Source: DATJLY01 sp035604195 (GTDB lineage Bacteria; Pseudomonadota; Alphaproteobacteria; ATCC43930; CGMCC-115725). Taken from it: 26,166 bases of DNA. The translations under genes and the position numbers were made by a program. Positions 14,226 through 22,293 of the stretch are shown here, piece by piece. The stretch spans positions 1-26,166 of the forward strand of contig DATNIY010000066.1 of the NCBI GenBank assembly GCA_035604195.1. Direction: 5' to 3'. The notes beneath the pieces are model-generated. The model was not told the origin of the DNA. It saw nothing but the letters and a program-made list of their open reading frames with translations, and did not search any database. Each line of letters opens with the position of its first letter. Positions within the stretch are counted from its first letter, which is position 1.

Positions 14226-16090
14226 CCGGGAAGGCAGAGCGGCGCGGCGGCCATCACCTTGGACCAGCGTGCGCCGCGCGGAACCGGCGAATAAGGCCAG
14301 GCCGCGAGCGCGGTCCAGCCGGATGCGCCGCGCTCGAGGAGCGCCGCCGCTCCCGCCGGAACGCCCGCGACCCCCGCCGGCGCGCAGGACAGCAGCGCCA
14401 GGCGAATGCCCGCCGCATCGAGCGCGGCCAAGGAATTTGCGTCGAAGGAGCGCTCAACCGTGACCTCGATGTCGGGCCGCCGCGGCCGCGTCATGCGCAG
14501 CAACCCCTCGAGCATGGCAGCGACGCTGCCATTGTCGCCCGGCAGCACCAGCGCCAGCCGCTCGCGGTCCGCGATGCGGGAAGCCGTCTCCTGCGCGAGG
14601 CGCCAGGTGCGGAGCTGCGGCACTTCGAGATCGAAGCGCAGGAAGGGAAAGAACGCGATCGGCGCGGCGAGCGCGGCGAAGACGAGCGCGGCAGGAGCGA
14701 CGCGCCGCACTCGCGCGCGCTGCGCCCAACGCTCGACCCAAGGCGTTTCGCGCCCCAGCAGCACGATCGCCACCATCAACAGCAGCGCCAGATGCGTGTT
14801 GTAGCGGAAGTAGGAATGCGCACCGGTCCCCATCTCGCCGACGAAGGACGCGACATAGGCAAGGACCAGCGCGGCGTTGTAGATGACGAAGACGCCGAAG
14901 AGCAGCGTCGCCGTCCCGGTGGCGAGGCCGAGCTCTCGCCGCAGCAGCCGCCGCGCCAGAATCACGAACACGGAAGCGAGCGCCCCGAAGAAGACGATCT
15001 TCTCGCCGGTCGCGCCGAGCATGTGCTGGAGAATAAGCGGCAGCGCGCGCAGCTGCCATTGCGCGACCGGCAGCGGCTTGAGTTCGCCCTCGGCGAAATG
15101 GCCGAGCACATACCAGCGCCAGCCGAGATAAAGCAGCAGCGCCGGCAGTGCGGCGAGCGCGAGCGCGCCGAGCGCCTGCCGCCGCGCCGGTGAGCGCGCC
15201 GCCAGCGCCAGCAGCGCGGCCGAGACCAAAAGGCCCAGCACCAGCGCGATGCTGTCCTGCTTGATGTTGACCAGCGCGGCGAGCGACAGCGCCAGGAGCC
15301 AGGCCGTCATTCCGATCGGGCCGCCGGAGGCGGCGCGATCAACAAGCCGCGCCGCAAGAAAGCCGGCGAAGGCCAACGTGACCGCGACCCCGGCCTCGCT
15401 GTAGCCGGAGAGGTAATAGCGCGGCACGAAACCGGGATTGAGCGCCATCGCCAGCAAGAAGCCCAGCGCGCTCGCACTCCAGGACGGCGCGCGGCGATCG
15501 TCTTCGCCGGCGCCAATGAGGCGCGCGAGCAGCAGCGCGGCGGCAAGCTGCAACACGAGGTTGAGGCCAATGAGCGCGCTCGGGGGAAAGCCGGGCGTGA
15601 TCAGCGACGCGATGAAGGCGGCGAGCTGCAAATTATAGGGCGCACCCGGCAAGTAGGAGTAGGCCGGCGGGCGGGCGTCGGCCGGAAAGCTGGCGTGGTC
15701 GTAGAGATAGGCGGCGTTGGGCAACAGGTTGAGGAAGGTGTCCGGCAGGCTCGGCCTGGCGCTCGCCATGATCGCAATGAGCGGCAACGCGACGACGGCG
15801 AGCCGCAGCAGGCTCAGCCAATCGGCAGCGGAAAGCCTGAGCCGCGGCAGCGCTTGCCCGATCAAGCCGCAGAGCACCACGACCAGCGCGGGCCAGCGCA
15901 AAGATGCCGGCGTGAGAATGCCCCAGAGCGTCAGCAGCAACGCCGCTCCGCCCCAGCCGGCGATGAGCGCGGTCTCCGGCGGCGCGTTACCCGCCGACAA
16001 CAATCGGCCGAAGCCGATGAGCGCCAAACTCGCGAAAACCACCCCCGCCCAAGTCGCGAGATCGAGCCAGCTCGGGATCAGCAAAAGCAT
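14222..16090 (-). CDS. Large polytopic membrane protein, GT-C glycosyltransferase-like
   Basis: A 622-residue protein with about 12 hydrophobic helices over residues 1-475, then a hydrophilic C-terminal part of about 150 residues. The first long loop contains SLPDTFLNLLPNAAYLYDHASFPADARPPAYSYLPGAPYNLQ in pieces, with Asp residues followed by a Y.YLPGAPY motif, as seen in membrane glycosyltransferases of GT-C fold. The C-terminal part contains VERSFDANSLAALDAAGIRLALL and ends at a short Cys-containing tail. No family can be named with certainty. It is 39 bp after the 511-residue gene on the same strand, so they are probably co-transcribed. The ATG at 16090 has only a weak ribosome binding site. 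A role in adding sugar to a lipid or envelope polymer is inference. Confidence 0.72.
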   Translation of the reverse strand: MLLLIPSWLDLATWAGVVFASLALIGFGRLLSAGNAPPETALIAGWGGAALLLTLWGILTPASLRWPALVVVLCGLIGQALPRLRLSAADWLSLLRLAVVALPLIAIMASARPSLPDTFLNLLPNAAYLYDHASFPADARPPAYSYLPGAPYNLQLAAFIASLITPGFPPSALIGLNLVLQLAAALLLARLIGAGEDDRRAPSWSASALGFLLAMALNPGFVPRYYLSGYSEAGVAVTLAFAGFLAARLVDRAASGGPIGMTAWLLALSLAALVNIKQDSIALVLGLLVSAALLALAARSPARRQALGALALAALPALLLYLGWRWYVLGHFAEGELKPLPVAQWQLRALPLILQHMLGATGEKIVFFGALASVFVILARRLLRRELGLATGTATLLFGVFVIYNAALVLAYVASFVGEMGTGAHSYFRYNTHLALLLMVAIVLLGRETPWVERWAQRARVRRVAPAALVFAALAAPIAFFPFLRFDLEVPQLRTWRLAQETASRIADRERLALVLPGDNGSVAAMLEGLLRMTRPRRPDIEVTVERSFDANSLAALDAAGIRLALLSCAPAGVAGVPAGAAALLERGASGWTALAAWPYSPVPRGARWSKVMAAAPLCLPG

Positions 16091-16129
16091 CGGTCGATCG
16101 TTGCAGGCGGCTGCGGCGGCGCGCCGGTC

Positions 16130-17665
16130 CTACCGGCGGCCACCGGCTCCGTCAAGCTGCGCCACCCGATAAAGGGCAAAGCGCCGCGCCTGAAAGGCAA
16201 GCTCGAGCCCGGCCGTGCTGGCGAGCGCGAAGGGCTCGCGGTCGGTGAAGACGACGTAGTCATACTCCGCGAGCGCGGCGCGCCGGTCGGAATCGAGTGG
16301 CGCCGCGCCGGTGACAAAGGCCGCCCAGAGCGAATCGGGCGAGAGGCGCTGGGCCAGCGCTTGGAAGGGCGGAAGCAAGGTCACCGGCTGTTGCCCCGCC
16401 TGGGCGAAGAGCGTCGGCACGAAGGCCTGGCGGCGCGCCACGGCGAGCACGGGAAAATGCGTCAAAGGCGTCGCCACCACGTTCACCGCGCCCTCGGAAT
16501 ATGCGACCGCGATGCGGCTGCCGATGGGGATGCGGTCGAGTTCCGCCAGCAGCGCACGATAGTCGCTGTCGCTCGTCTGCCAGCTCGCCATAACGGTGGC
16601 GAGCCTCAGCGCCAGCATGGCGGCAGCGGCGCCGAGATAGAGCCGCTCGAGTCGCGGCCGCGGCGGGACCCAGGCGCTGCTTCCGAAAAGCGTCAGGAAC
16701 AGCGCCAGAGGCAGCCTTCGGTCCGCCCCGGAGGCGCCGAGGAGCTGAGTTGGCATTGCCAAATAGACCATCGCAAGCAGCGCCAGCGGCACAACCATTG
16801 CCGGCGCGAGCGCGATCCAGCGCCGCCAATAGGCCCAGCCGAGCCCGATCACCGCCAGCACGAAGCAGGCGACATCGAAGGGCCGATGGTAGAGATCGAA
16901 GACGCTGAACAGCAGATCGAGCTTGCGCCAGGGATGCGAGAAGCTCACGCCGCCGCCGCCGCCGCCGTTGCCCGCAAGGGCCATGATGGCGAGCGGCACC
17001 GCGAGCGGCAGGCCCGCGACGGCCACGGCCCGGAACCAAGCTCGGAGCGGCGCTCGCCGGCGCAGCAACTGGCCCGCTTCGTAGCCCAGCAGCAGTACGG
17101 CATAGACGCCGAACGCCATCAGATGCGCCAAATAGACCGCGAGCGCAAAGATCGTCCCGGCCACGATTCGGACGGCATTGCCGCGCTCGGCGAGGGCGAT
17201 CCAACCGGCCAGCGCGGCCACGGCCAGGCCGATGCCGAACAAATAATTGAGCAGACCCCAGAGCAGCAGCCGCCCGTAGAGCAGCAGAAAGGCCAGGCAG
17301 GGCCACGCCGACCAGCGCCCGAAAAGCACGCGGTGGAGCGCCGCGGCGCCGCCCGCCATCAGGGCGAAACTCGCCAGGACGAACAGCTTTCCCGTTGGCA
17401 GGAGCGGCAGGAACCGCAGCAGTGGCGGGGCGACGAGGTCGATCGCCAGATCGGGAATCGGCCGCCAAGCGAGTGTGTAGAACTGCTGGAGAACCGGCGA
17501 TTGCGCCAGGCTTGCCAGCAGCTGCACGCGCGCGAGATGATTGGGATAATCGACCAGCGGCAGGATGTCGCAAGCCAGCAGCGGCGCGCTCGACGCCGCA
17601 AGAAGCACCGCGAACAGCGCCGCAAAGGCGCGAAACGAGAGCCCGCGGTCGAAATCCGGAGTCAT
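16130..17665 (-). CDS. Polytopic membrane protein, GT-C glycosyltransferase-like
   Basis: A 511-residue protein with about 10 hydrophobic segments and a soluble C-terminal part from about residue 365. The first periplasmic loop reads ACDILPLVDYPNHLARVQLL; an LxDYPNH loop is common in uncharacterised bacterial membrane proteins that resemble GT-C enzymes. The C-terminal part has LLAELDRIPIGSRIAVAYSEG and a final YDYVVFTDREPFALAS segment. A run of six glycines (about residues 235-241) sits between helices. The ATG 17665 is divergent from lptF with 107 bp between the starts. It is probably the first gene of a two-gene operon with the 622-residue protein. Its neighbourhood with LPS-export genes hints at an envelope role, but function is unknown. 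Confidence 0.72.
   Translation of the reverse strand: MTPDFDRGLSFRAFAALFAVLLAASSAPLLACDILPLVDYPNHLARVQLLASLAQSPVLQQFYTLAWRPIPDLAIDLVAPPLLRFLPLLPTGKLFVLASFALMAGGAAALHRVLFGRWSAWPCLAFLLLYGRLLLWGLLNYLFGIGLAVAALAGWIALAERGNAVRIVAGTIFALAVYLAHLMAFGVYAVLLLGYEAGQLLRRRAPLRAWFRAVAVAGLPLAVPLAIMALAGNGGGGGGVSFSHPWRKLDLLFSVFDLYHRPFDVACFVLAVIGLGWAYWRRWIALAPAMVVPLALLAMVYLAMPTQLLGASGADRRLPLALFLTLFGSSAWVPPRPRLERLYLGAAAAMLALRLATVMASWQTSDSDYRALLAELDRIPIGSRIAVAYSEGAVNVVATPLTHFPVLAVARRQAFVPTLFAQAGQQPVTLLPPFQALAQRLSPDSLWAAFVTGAAPLDSDRRAALAEYDYVVFTDREPFALASTAGLELAFQARRFALYRVAQLDGAGGRR
16948..16964. repeat. Trinucleotide repeat coding for a glycine run
   Basis: Five and two-thirds copies of CGC. In the minus-strand gene it encodes part of a six-glycine linker between membrane helices. 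Slippage would change the linker length by whole residues without a frameshift. Confidence 0.6.
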
Positions 17666-17734
17666 CGGCCGAGAGTTCCATGCCGCCGCCGCCCCCGCAA
17701 GTGGCGCGCCCGGCTCGCCCGATGAAATCCGGGC

Positions 17735-17764
17735 TAGGCTGCGGCAGGAGGGCGCCCGTATAAT
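17735..17764 (+). promoter_or_regulatory. Probable promoter of lptF, placed for a leaderless transcript
   Basis: A perfect TATAAT (-10, 17759-17764) with a poor TAGGCT (-35, 17735-17740) 18 bases upstream. The -10 ends 8 bases before the lptF ATG, so transcription would start at or within 3 bases of the start codon. No Shine-Dalgarno lies at a usable distance; AGGAGG at 17745-17750 is 22 bases away and upstream of the expected start of transcription. Confidence 0.5.
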
Positions 17765-17772
17765 CCGGCGCG

Positions 17773-18891
17773 ATGAACCGGATCACGCGGTACATGCTGC
17801 ACCAGACGGCGTTCGTCACGCTCTTCGTCTGCGCGGCGTTCAGCGTCGCCGTCTGGCTGGTACAGTCCCTCCGGCTCGTCGACCTCATCGTGAATCGCGG
17901 CCTGTCCGCCGGGCTTTTCCTTTATCTGGCGCTGCTCATCCTGCCGCGCTTCATCGAGGTCGTGCTGCCGATCGCAGTCTTCGTCGCGGTGCTCTTCGTC
18001 TACAACAAGCTCATCGCCGAGAGCGAGCTCGTGGTAATGCGCGCCGCGGGGATGAGCCAGTCGGCGCTGGCCCGCGCCGCGCTCATCGTCGGGATCGGCG
18101 CGACCATCCTGCTTTACGCGCTGTCGCTCTACATGCTGCCGGCGGCCAATCGCGGCTTCAAGGACCTGCAGTTCAAGATCCGGAACCGCTTCGCCTCGGT
18201 GCTGATCCAGGAAGGCGTGTTCAACACGCTGTCGGACCGACTCATGGTCTATGTGACGAGCCGCAACGCCGCCGGCGAGCTGGTGAGCCTGCTGATCTAC
18301 GACACGCGCGATCCGGAAAAGCCGGTCACCGTCTTTGCCGAACGCGGCGCGGTCGTGGACACTCCGGATGGACCGCGCATGCTCATGGTCAACGGCACGC
18401 GGCAGCAGCGCAACAATCTCGACGGGCACCTCACCGTTCTGAGCTTCACGCGATACACGCTCGATCTCTCGGAATTCGGCGATGTTCCGGGTGGGCGGGA
18501 CCGCCAGCCCGACGAGCGCTACACCAGCGAGCTCTTGTTTCCGGCGGCGGGGGCCAGCCCCGATTCGGCACGCGCGCTCTTTGTCGAGCTCAACCTGCGG
18601 CTCGCTGGACCTCTCACCGCGCTGTCGATGGCAGCGCTGCCGATCCTGTGCCTGCTGTCCGGCGAATTCAATCGGCGCGGGCAACCCCGGCGCGTGCTGG
18701 TCGCCATCGGCCTCGCTTTCCTGCTCGAGCTCTTCGACATCGGGCTCAAGGATCTCGCCGGGCGATCCGATGTTGCCGTGCCGCTTCTCTACGTCAACGC
18801 GCTCATTCCGATTGCCGCGCTGCTGTGGTTCCTGTGGCGCGATGCGGCGGGAGACCTTCCGATCCGCCTGATCCCGCGACCAGCGAGATAG
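17773..18891 (+). CDS. lptF: LPS export ABC transporter permease LptF
   Basis: A 372-residue inner-membrane protein (E. coli LptF 366). With LptG and the ATPase LptB it extracts lipopolysaccharide from the inner membrane. It begins MNRITRYMLHQTAFVTLF; helices lie at about 12-34, 45-77 and 98-123, then a periplasmic jellyroll domain (about 125-270), then three more helices to about 365. FVYNKLIAESELVVMRAAGMS is the cytoplasmic coupling segment typical of the YjgP/YjgQ family. It is the first gene of the operon, 7 bp before lptG. The frame starts at ATG 17773 just downstream of the TATAAT box. Confidence 0.97.
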   Translation: MNRITRYMLHQTAFVTLFVCAAFSVAVWLVQSLRLVDLIVNRGLSAGLFLYLALLILPRFIEVVLPIAVFVAVLFVYNKLIAESELVVMRAAGMSQSALARAALIVGIGATILLYALSLYMLPAANRGFKDLQFKIRNRFASVLIQEGVFNTLSDRLMVYVTSRNAAGELVSLLIYDTRDPEKPVTVFAERGAVVDTPDGPRMLMVNGTRQQRNNLDGHLTVLSFTRYTLDLSEFGDVPGGRDRQPDERYTSELLFPAAGASPDSARALFVELNLRLAGPLTALSMAALPILCLLSGEFNRRGQPRRVLVAIGLAFLLELFDIGLKDLAGRSDVAVPLLYVNALIPIAALLWFLWRDAAGDLPIRLIPRPAR

Positions 18892-18898
18892 GTCGTTC

Positions 18899-19996
18899 AT
18901 GTCGCCGTGGAAGATGCTGTTCCGCTACATCGCCCGCCAGTTCTTCGGCTGGTGCGGCAGCGTCTTCCTGGCGATGCTCGTGATCGTCTTTCTGCTCGAC
19001 TACATCGAGCTCATCCGCCGCGCCGGAACCAAGCCCGACGCCACGCTGATGATGCTCTTCGAGATGGCGGCACTGAAGCAGCCCTATATGGCGCAGCAGA
19101 TCCTGCCGTTCGCCATTCTGTTCGGCACGATGATGGCCTTCTGGCGCCTGACGCGGAGCAACGAGCTGGTCGTGGCGCGGGCCGCCGGCGTCTCGGTATG
19201 GCAGTTCCTGACGCCGCCCTTGTCCGGCGCCTTTCTTGTCGGCGTGCTGGTGGTCACCGTGTTCAACCCCATCGCATCGGTCATGCAGGCGGGCTACGAG
19301 CGGCTCGACGAGCGGGTTCTGCGCGGCGGCGGCGACCAGCTCACCCTGTCGCATTCCGGCCTCTGGCTGCGCCAAAGCGACGACGCCGGCAATCATTCGG
19401 TGGTCCATGCCGACTATTTCCAGGCGCGCGAGCGGACGCTGCGCGGGGTGATGTTCCTGTTCCTCGCGGACGATCGGCGGCTCAGCCGGCGGATCGACGC
19501 GCAAGAAGCGCGCCTCGTTACCGGCAAATGGGAAGTGCGCAACGGCACAGAATGGCTTCCCGGCAAGCAACCCGCGCCGTTCGAGAGCACGGAGGTCGCG
19601 ACCAATCTCACGCAGCGCAAGATCCAGGAAAGCTTCGCCTCGCCCGAGACGATGTCGTTCTGGGAGCTGCCGGGCTTCATCCGCCTGCTCGAGAACTCCG
19701 GCTTCTCGGCGCAGCGCCATCGTCTCTATTTCGACGCGCTCCTCGCGCGGCCCTTCCTGTTCGCGGCCATCGTCCTGATCGGCGCGAGCTTCAGCTTGCG
19801 CATGCAGCGCCGCGGCGGCGCCACTTTGATGATCGCCGGCGGTATCGCCAGCGGCTTCGCTCTCTACTTCCTCTCGGACGTGGTCTTCGCGCTGGGCTTG
19901 TCGGCGACCATTCCGCTTTCCCTCGCGGCCTGGACCCCGGCGGGCGTCAGCTGCCTGCTCGGCGTGACCCTTCTGCTGCACCTCGAGGACGGCTGA
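18899..19996 (+). CDS. lptG: LPS export ABC transporter permease LptG
   Basis: A 365-residue partner of LptF in the inner-membrane LptB2FG complex. The same six-helix plan is visible: helices near 14-34, 60-85 and 100-125, a periplasmic beta domain, then three helices from about 275 to 360. FWRLTRSNELVVARAAGVSVWQFL is the LptG version of the coupling segment, where MMAFWRLTRSNELVVAR matches well. It starts at ATG 18899, 7 bp after the lptF stop, with only a weak ribosome binding site, which suggests coupling. It ends 5 bp before lptD. LptC and LptB are not in the window. Confidence 0.97.
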   Translation: MSPWKMLFRYIARQFFGWCGSVFLAMLVIVFLLDYIELIRRAGTKPDATLMMLFEMAALKQPYMAQQILPFAILFGTMMAFWRLTRSNELVVARAAGVSVWQFLTPPLSGAFLVGVLVVTVFNPIASVMQAGYERLDERVLRGGGDQLTLSHSGLWLRQSDDAGNHSVVHADYFQARERTLRGVMFLFLADDRRLSRRIDAQEARLVTGKWEVRNGTEWLPGKQPAPFESTEVATNLTQRKIQESFASPETMSFWELPGFIRLLENSGFSAQRHRLYFDALLARPFLFAAIVLIGASFSLRMQRRGGATLMIAGGIASGFALYFLSDVVFALGLSATIPLSLAAWTPAGVSCLLGVTLLLHLEDG

Positions 19997-20001
19997 GACG
20001 C

Positions 20002-22233
20002 ATGCGGCGCGCCGCGGCTCTCTCGCTGATCGCCTCGCTCGCGCTGCTGCCTTCCTCTCCGCAAGTGCGCGCCGCCAACGAGGCCCCGCGCACCCTCGGC
20101 AACTCGCATGCGCCGCTCCTCTTCAGCGCCGACGAGATGCAATTCGATCGGGAACTCGGGCTCGTCATCGCCAAGGGCAATGTCGAGATCAGTCAAGAGG
20201 ACCAGATCCTGCTCGCGGACACCGTGACCTACAACCAGCGCACGGACACCGTCACCGCCTCGGGTCATGTCAGCCTGTTGCAGCCGACGGGCGACATCGT
20301 CTTCGCCGATTTCATCGAACTGCACGACGACATGCGCGATGGCTTCATCAAGGATGTGCGAATGCTGCTCTCCGACCGCTCGCGGCTGGCGGCCAATACC
20401 GGCCGGCGCGTCGGGGGCAAGCGCATCGAGATGCGCCGCGGCGTCTTCTCGCCGTGCGAGCTTTGCCGCGATGATCCGAGCGCCCCGCCGCTGTGGCAGA
20501 TCAAGGCCGAGCAGATCGTCGACGACAAGGTGAGCCAGACCGTCGAGTACCGCGACGCCGTGATGGAAATCGCCGGAATTCCCGTCTTCTACGCGCCCTA
20601 TTTCTCGCACCCCGATCCGTCGGTGAAGCGGCAGAGCGGCTTCCTGCCGCCCACCGTCGGCACCGGCAACACGCTCGGCTACCACACGACCATTCCCTAT
20701 TATTGGGTGCTCGGCCCCGACAAGGACGCGACCTTCCGCCCGATCTTCACCACCAAGGCCGGCCAGGTGCTCGACGGTCAGTACCGTGAACGCTTCGGCG
20801 ACGGCAAGCTGCAGGTCGACGGCAGCGTCGCCTTCGATGCCGGCGGCGGCGCCATCTCGACGACCAACCCGACGCCGCCGCCCTCCTCGACCCGCGGCCA
20901 TGTGTTCGGCAGCGGCGAGTTGGATCTCGACGATAATTGGCGCACCGGCTTTGACCTGCAGCGCGAGTCGGACTTGACCTACATGCTGCGCTATCATTTC
21001 CCGACGCCGCAGAATTTCCTCACCAGCCGGCTCTATGGCGAGAATTTCGGCGCGAACAGCTACGCCAACATCAGCGCCTACGGCTTTCAAAGCCTCAACC
21101 CCGAAGTCGGCGATTCGGCATCGCCGTTCGTCCTTCCCGTGGCGACCTATGGCTGGATCAGCGATCCCGACCGGCTGGGCGGGCGATTGGGGCTGCAGGG
21201 CAACGTCATCAATTTGGCGCACCCCCACGGCACGGACACGCGCCGGCTGTCGCTCGGCTCCGACTGGCGGCTGCCGTTCAGCGGACCGATCGGCGATCGC
21301 TACAGCTTCATCGCGAGCCTGCGCACCGACGGCTATTCGTCGAACAACCTGCTGCTCGAGCCAACCGACACCTCGACCCATACCGAATTCGCCGGCCGCG
21401 TATTCCCGCAAATGTCGCTGAAATGGAACTACCCCTGGGTCCGCACCGGCGCGAGCGGCAACGCCCTCATCGAGCCGATCGCGGCCGTCGTCGCCGGACC
21501 CAATGGCGGCAATCCGGCGGCCATTCCGAACGAAGACAGCCAAGGCTTCGAGTTCGACGAAACCAGCCTGTTCGTGCCCAATCGCTTTCCCGGCTACGAC
21601 CTCATCGACACGGGCCAGCGCGTCGACTACGGCCTCCGCGGCGAGCTCAACACGCTCTCTCTCGGCCGCTGGGAAACGCTCATCGGCGAAAGCTATCGCT
21701 TTCAGCAGGCGAGCGCCTTCGCACCCGGCTCCGGACTCAGCTACCGCCGCTCCGACGTGGTCGGGCGGGTCGTGCTGTCGACCGGTAAGTTCCTCGACTT
21801 CGTCTATCGCTATCGCCTCGACCGCGATGATTTGGCGATGCGGCGCCAAGAGGCGAGCATCAGCATCGGCCCCACCAATTTGCGCGTCAATTTGAGCTAC
21901 ATCTCGATCCGGCAAATTCCCGGCATCGTGACCCCGCAGCCGGGAGCGCCGATTACGGGAGACCAGATCAGCACCGGCCTCACGGCGGCGCTGACGCGGT
22001 ACTGGTCATTCGCGCTGACCGATACGCGCAACGTCGCGGGCGGCAACGGCGCCACGATCAATTCCGGCGCAACGGTCACCTACCGCGACGACTGCTTCGC
22101 GGTGATCGCATCGTTGACCCAATCCGGCATCAGCATCGGCGATGTGCACCCCGGCGTCTCCATGGTGATCACCTTCGTCTTCAAGGACCTCGGCGAAATT
22201 GGCGCGCGCGCCTTCTCGGAAAGCGGCAGTTAG
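20002..22233 (+). CDS. lptD: LPS assembly outer-membrane protein LptD
   Basis: A 743-residue protein (E. coli 784). It forms with LptE the outer-membrane translocon that places LPS on the cell surface. A signal peptide is clear (MRRAAALSLIASLALL, cleavage near VRA|ANE). The N-terminal OstA/LptA-like jellyroll (about 40-180) contains FSADEMQFDRELGLVIAKGNVEI and the beta-barrel follows. PFKYFSHPDP-like YAPYFSHPDPSVKRQSGFLPP is the alphaproteobacterial LptD signature. Only three cysteines are present: Cys152 and Cys155 in SPCELCRDD, and Cys698 in DDCFAVIASL near the C-terminus. E. coli uses two pairs. The frame is open further upstream, but that part overlaps lptG; the ATG 20002 with the signal peptide is the natural start. 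Confidence 0.97.
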   Translation: MRRAAALSLIASLALLPSSPQVRAANEAPRTLGNSHAPLLFSADEMQFDRELGLVIAKGNVEISQEDQILLADTVTYNQRTDTVTASGHVSLLQPTGDIVFADFIELHDDMRDGFIKDVRMLLSDRSRLAANTGRRVGGKRIEMRRGVFSPCELCRDDPSAPPLWQIKAEQIVDDKVSQTVEYRDAVMEIAGIPVFYAPYFSHPDPSVKRQSGFLPPTVGTGNTLGYHTTIPYYWVLGPDKDATFRPIFTTKAGQVLDGQYRERFGDGKLQVDGSVAFDAGGGAISTTNPTPPPSSTRGHVFGSGELDLDDNWRTGFDLQRESDLTYMLRYHFPTPQNFLTSRLYGENFGANSYANISAYGFQSLNPEVGDSASPFVLPVATYGWISDPDRLGGRLGLQGNVINLAHPHGTDTRRLSLGSDWRLPFSGPIGDRYSFIASLRTDGYSSNNLLLEPTDTSTHTEFAGRVFPQMSLKWNYPWVRTGASGNALIEPIAAVVAGPNGGNPAAIPNEDSQGFEFDETSLFVPNRFPGYDLIDTGQRVDYGLRGELNTLSLGRWETLIGESYRFQQASAFAPGSGLSYRRSDVVGRVVLSTGKFLDFVYRYRLDRDDLAMRRQEASISIGPTNLRVNLSYISIRQIPGIVTPQPGAPITGDQISTGLTAALTRYWSFALTDTRNVAGGNGATINSGATVTYRDDCFAVIASLTQSGISIGDVHPGVSMVITFVFKDLGEIGARAFSESGS

Positions 22234-22248
22234 GGGCTCGAATCCCCG

Positions 22249-22277
22249 GCGACAGGGAGCCGCCGACGCGGTATTCT
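22249..22277 (+). promoter_or_regulatory. Candidate internal promoter before surA
   Basis: GCGACA (-35, 22249-22254), a 17-base spacer and TATTCT (-10, 22272-22277) lie in the 60-bp lptD-surA gap, each matching 4 of 6. It could give surA-pdxA-rsmA independent expression. Confidence 0.35.
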
Positions 22278-22293
22278 TCGCTTCCGCACGGAA

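Noticed and set aside
12686..15193. An 835-codon plus-strand frame
   Set aside because: It lies opposite pepA and the 622-residue membrane gene, both supported by motifs or hydrophobic pattern; its translation looks like antisense noise.
15695..17725. A 676-codon plus-strand frame
   Set aside because: It is antisense to two membrane-protein genes with clear helices, and its charged, Gln-rich translation is the expected complement.
19864..21915. A 683-codon minus-strand frame
   Set aside because: It is antisense to lptD, whose signal peptide and signatures are clear.
22231..22250. A sequence resembling a tRNA T-arm (GGGG, CTCGAAT loop, CCCC) at the lptD stop
   Set aside because: The loop begins with C instead of T, the fifth stem pair does not form, and the other tRNA arms would fall in lptD coding sequence.
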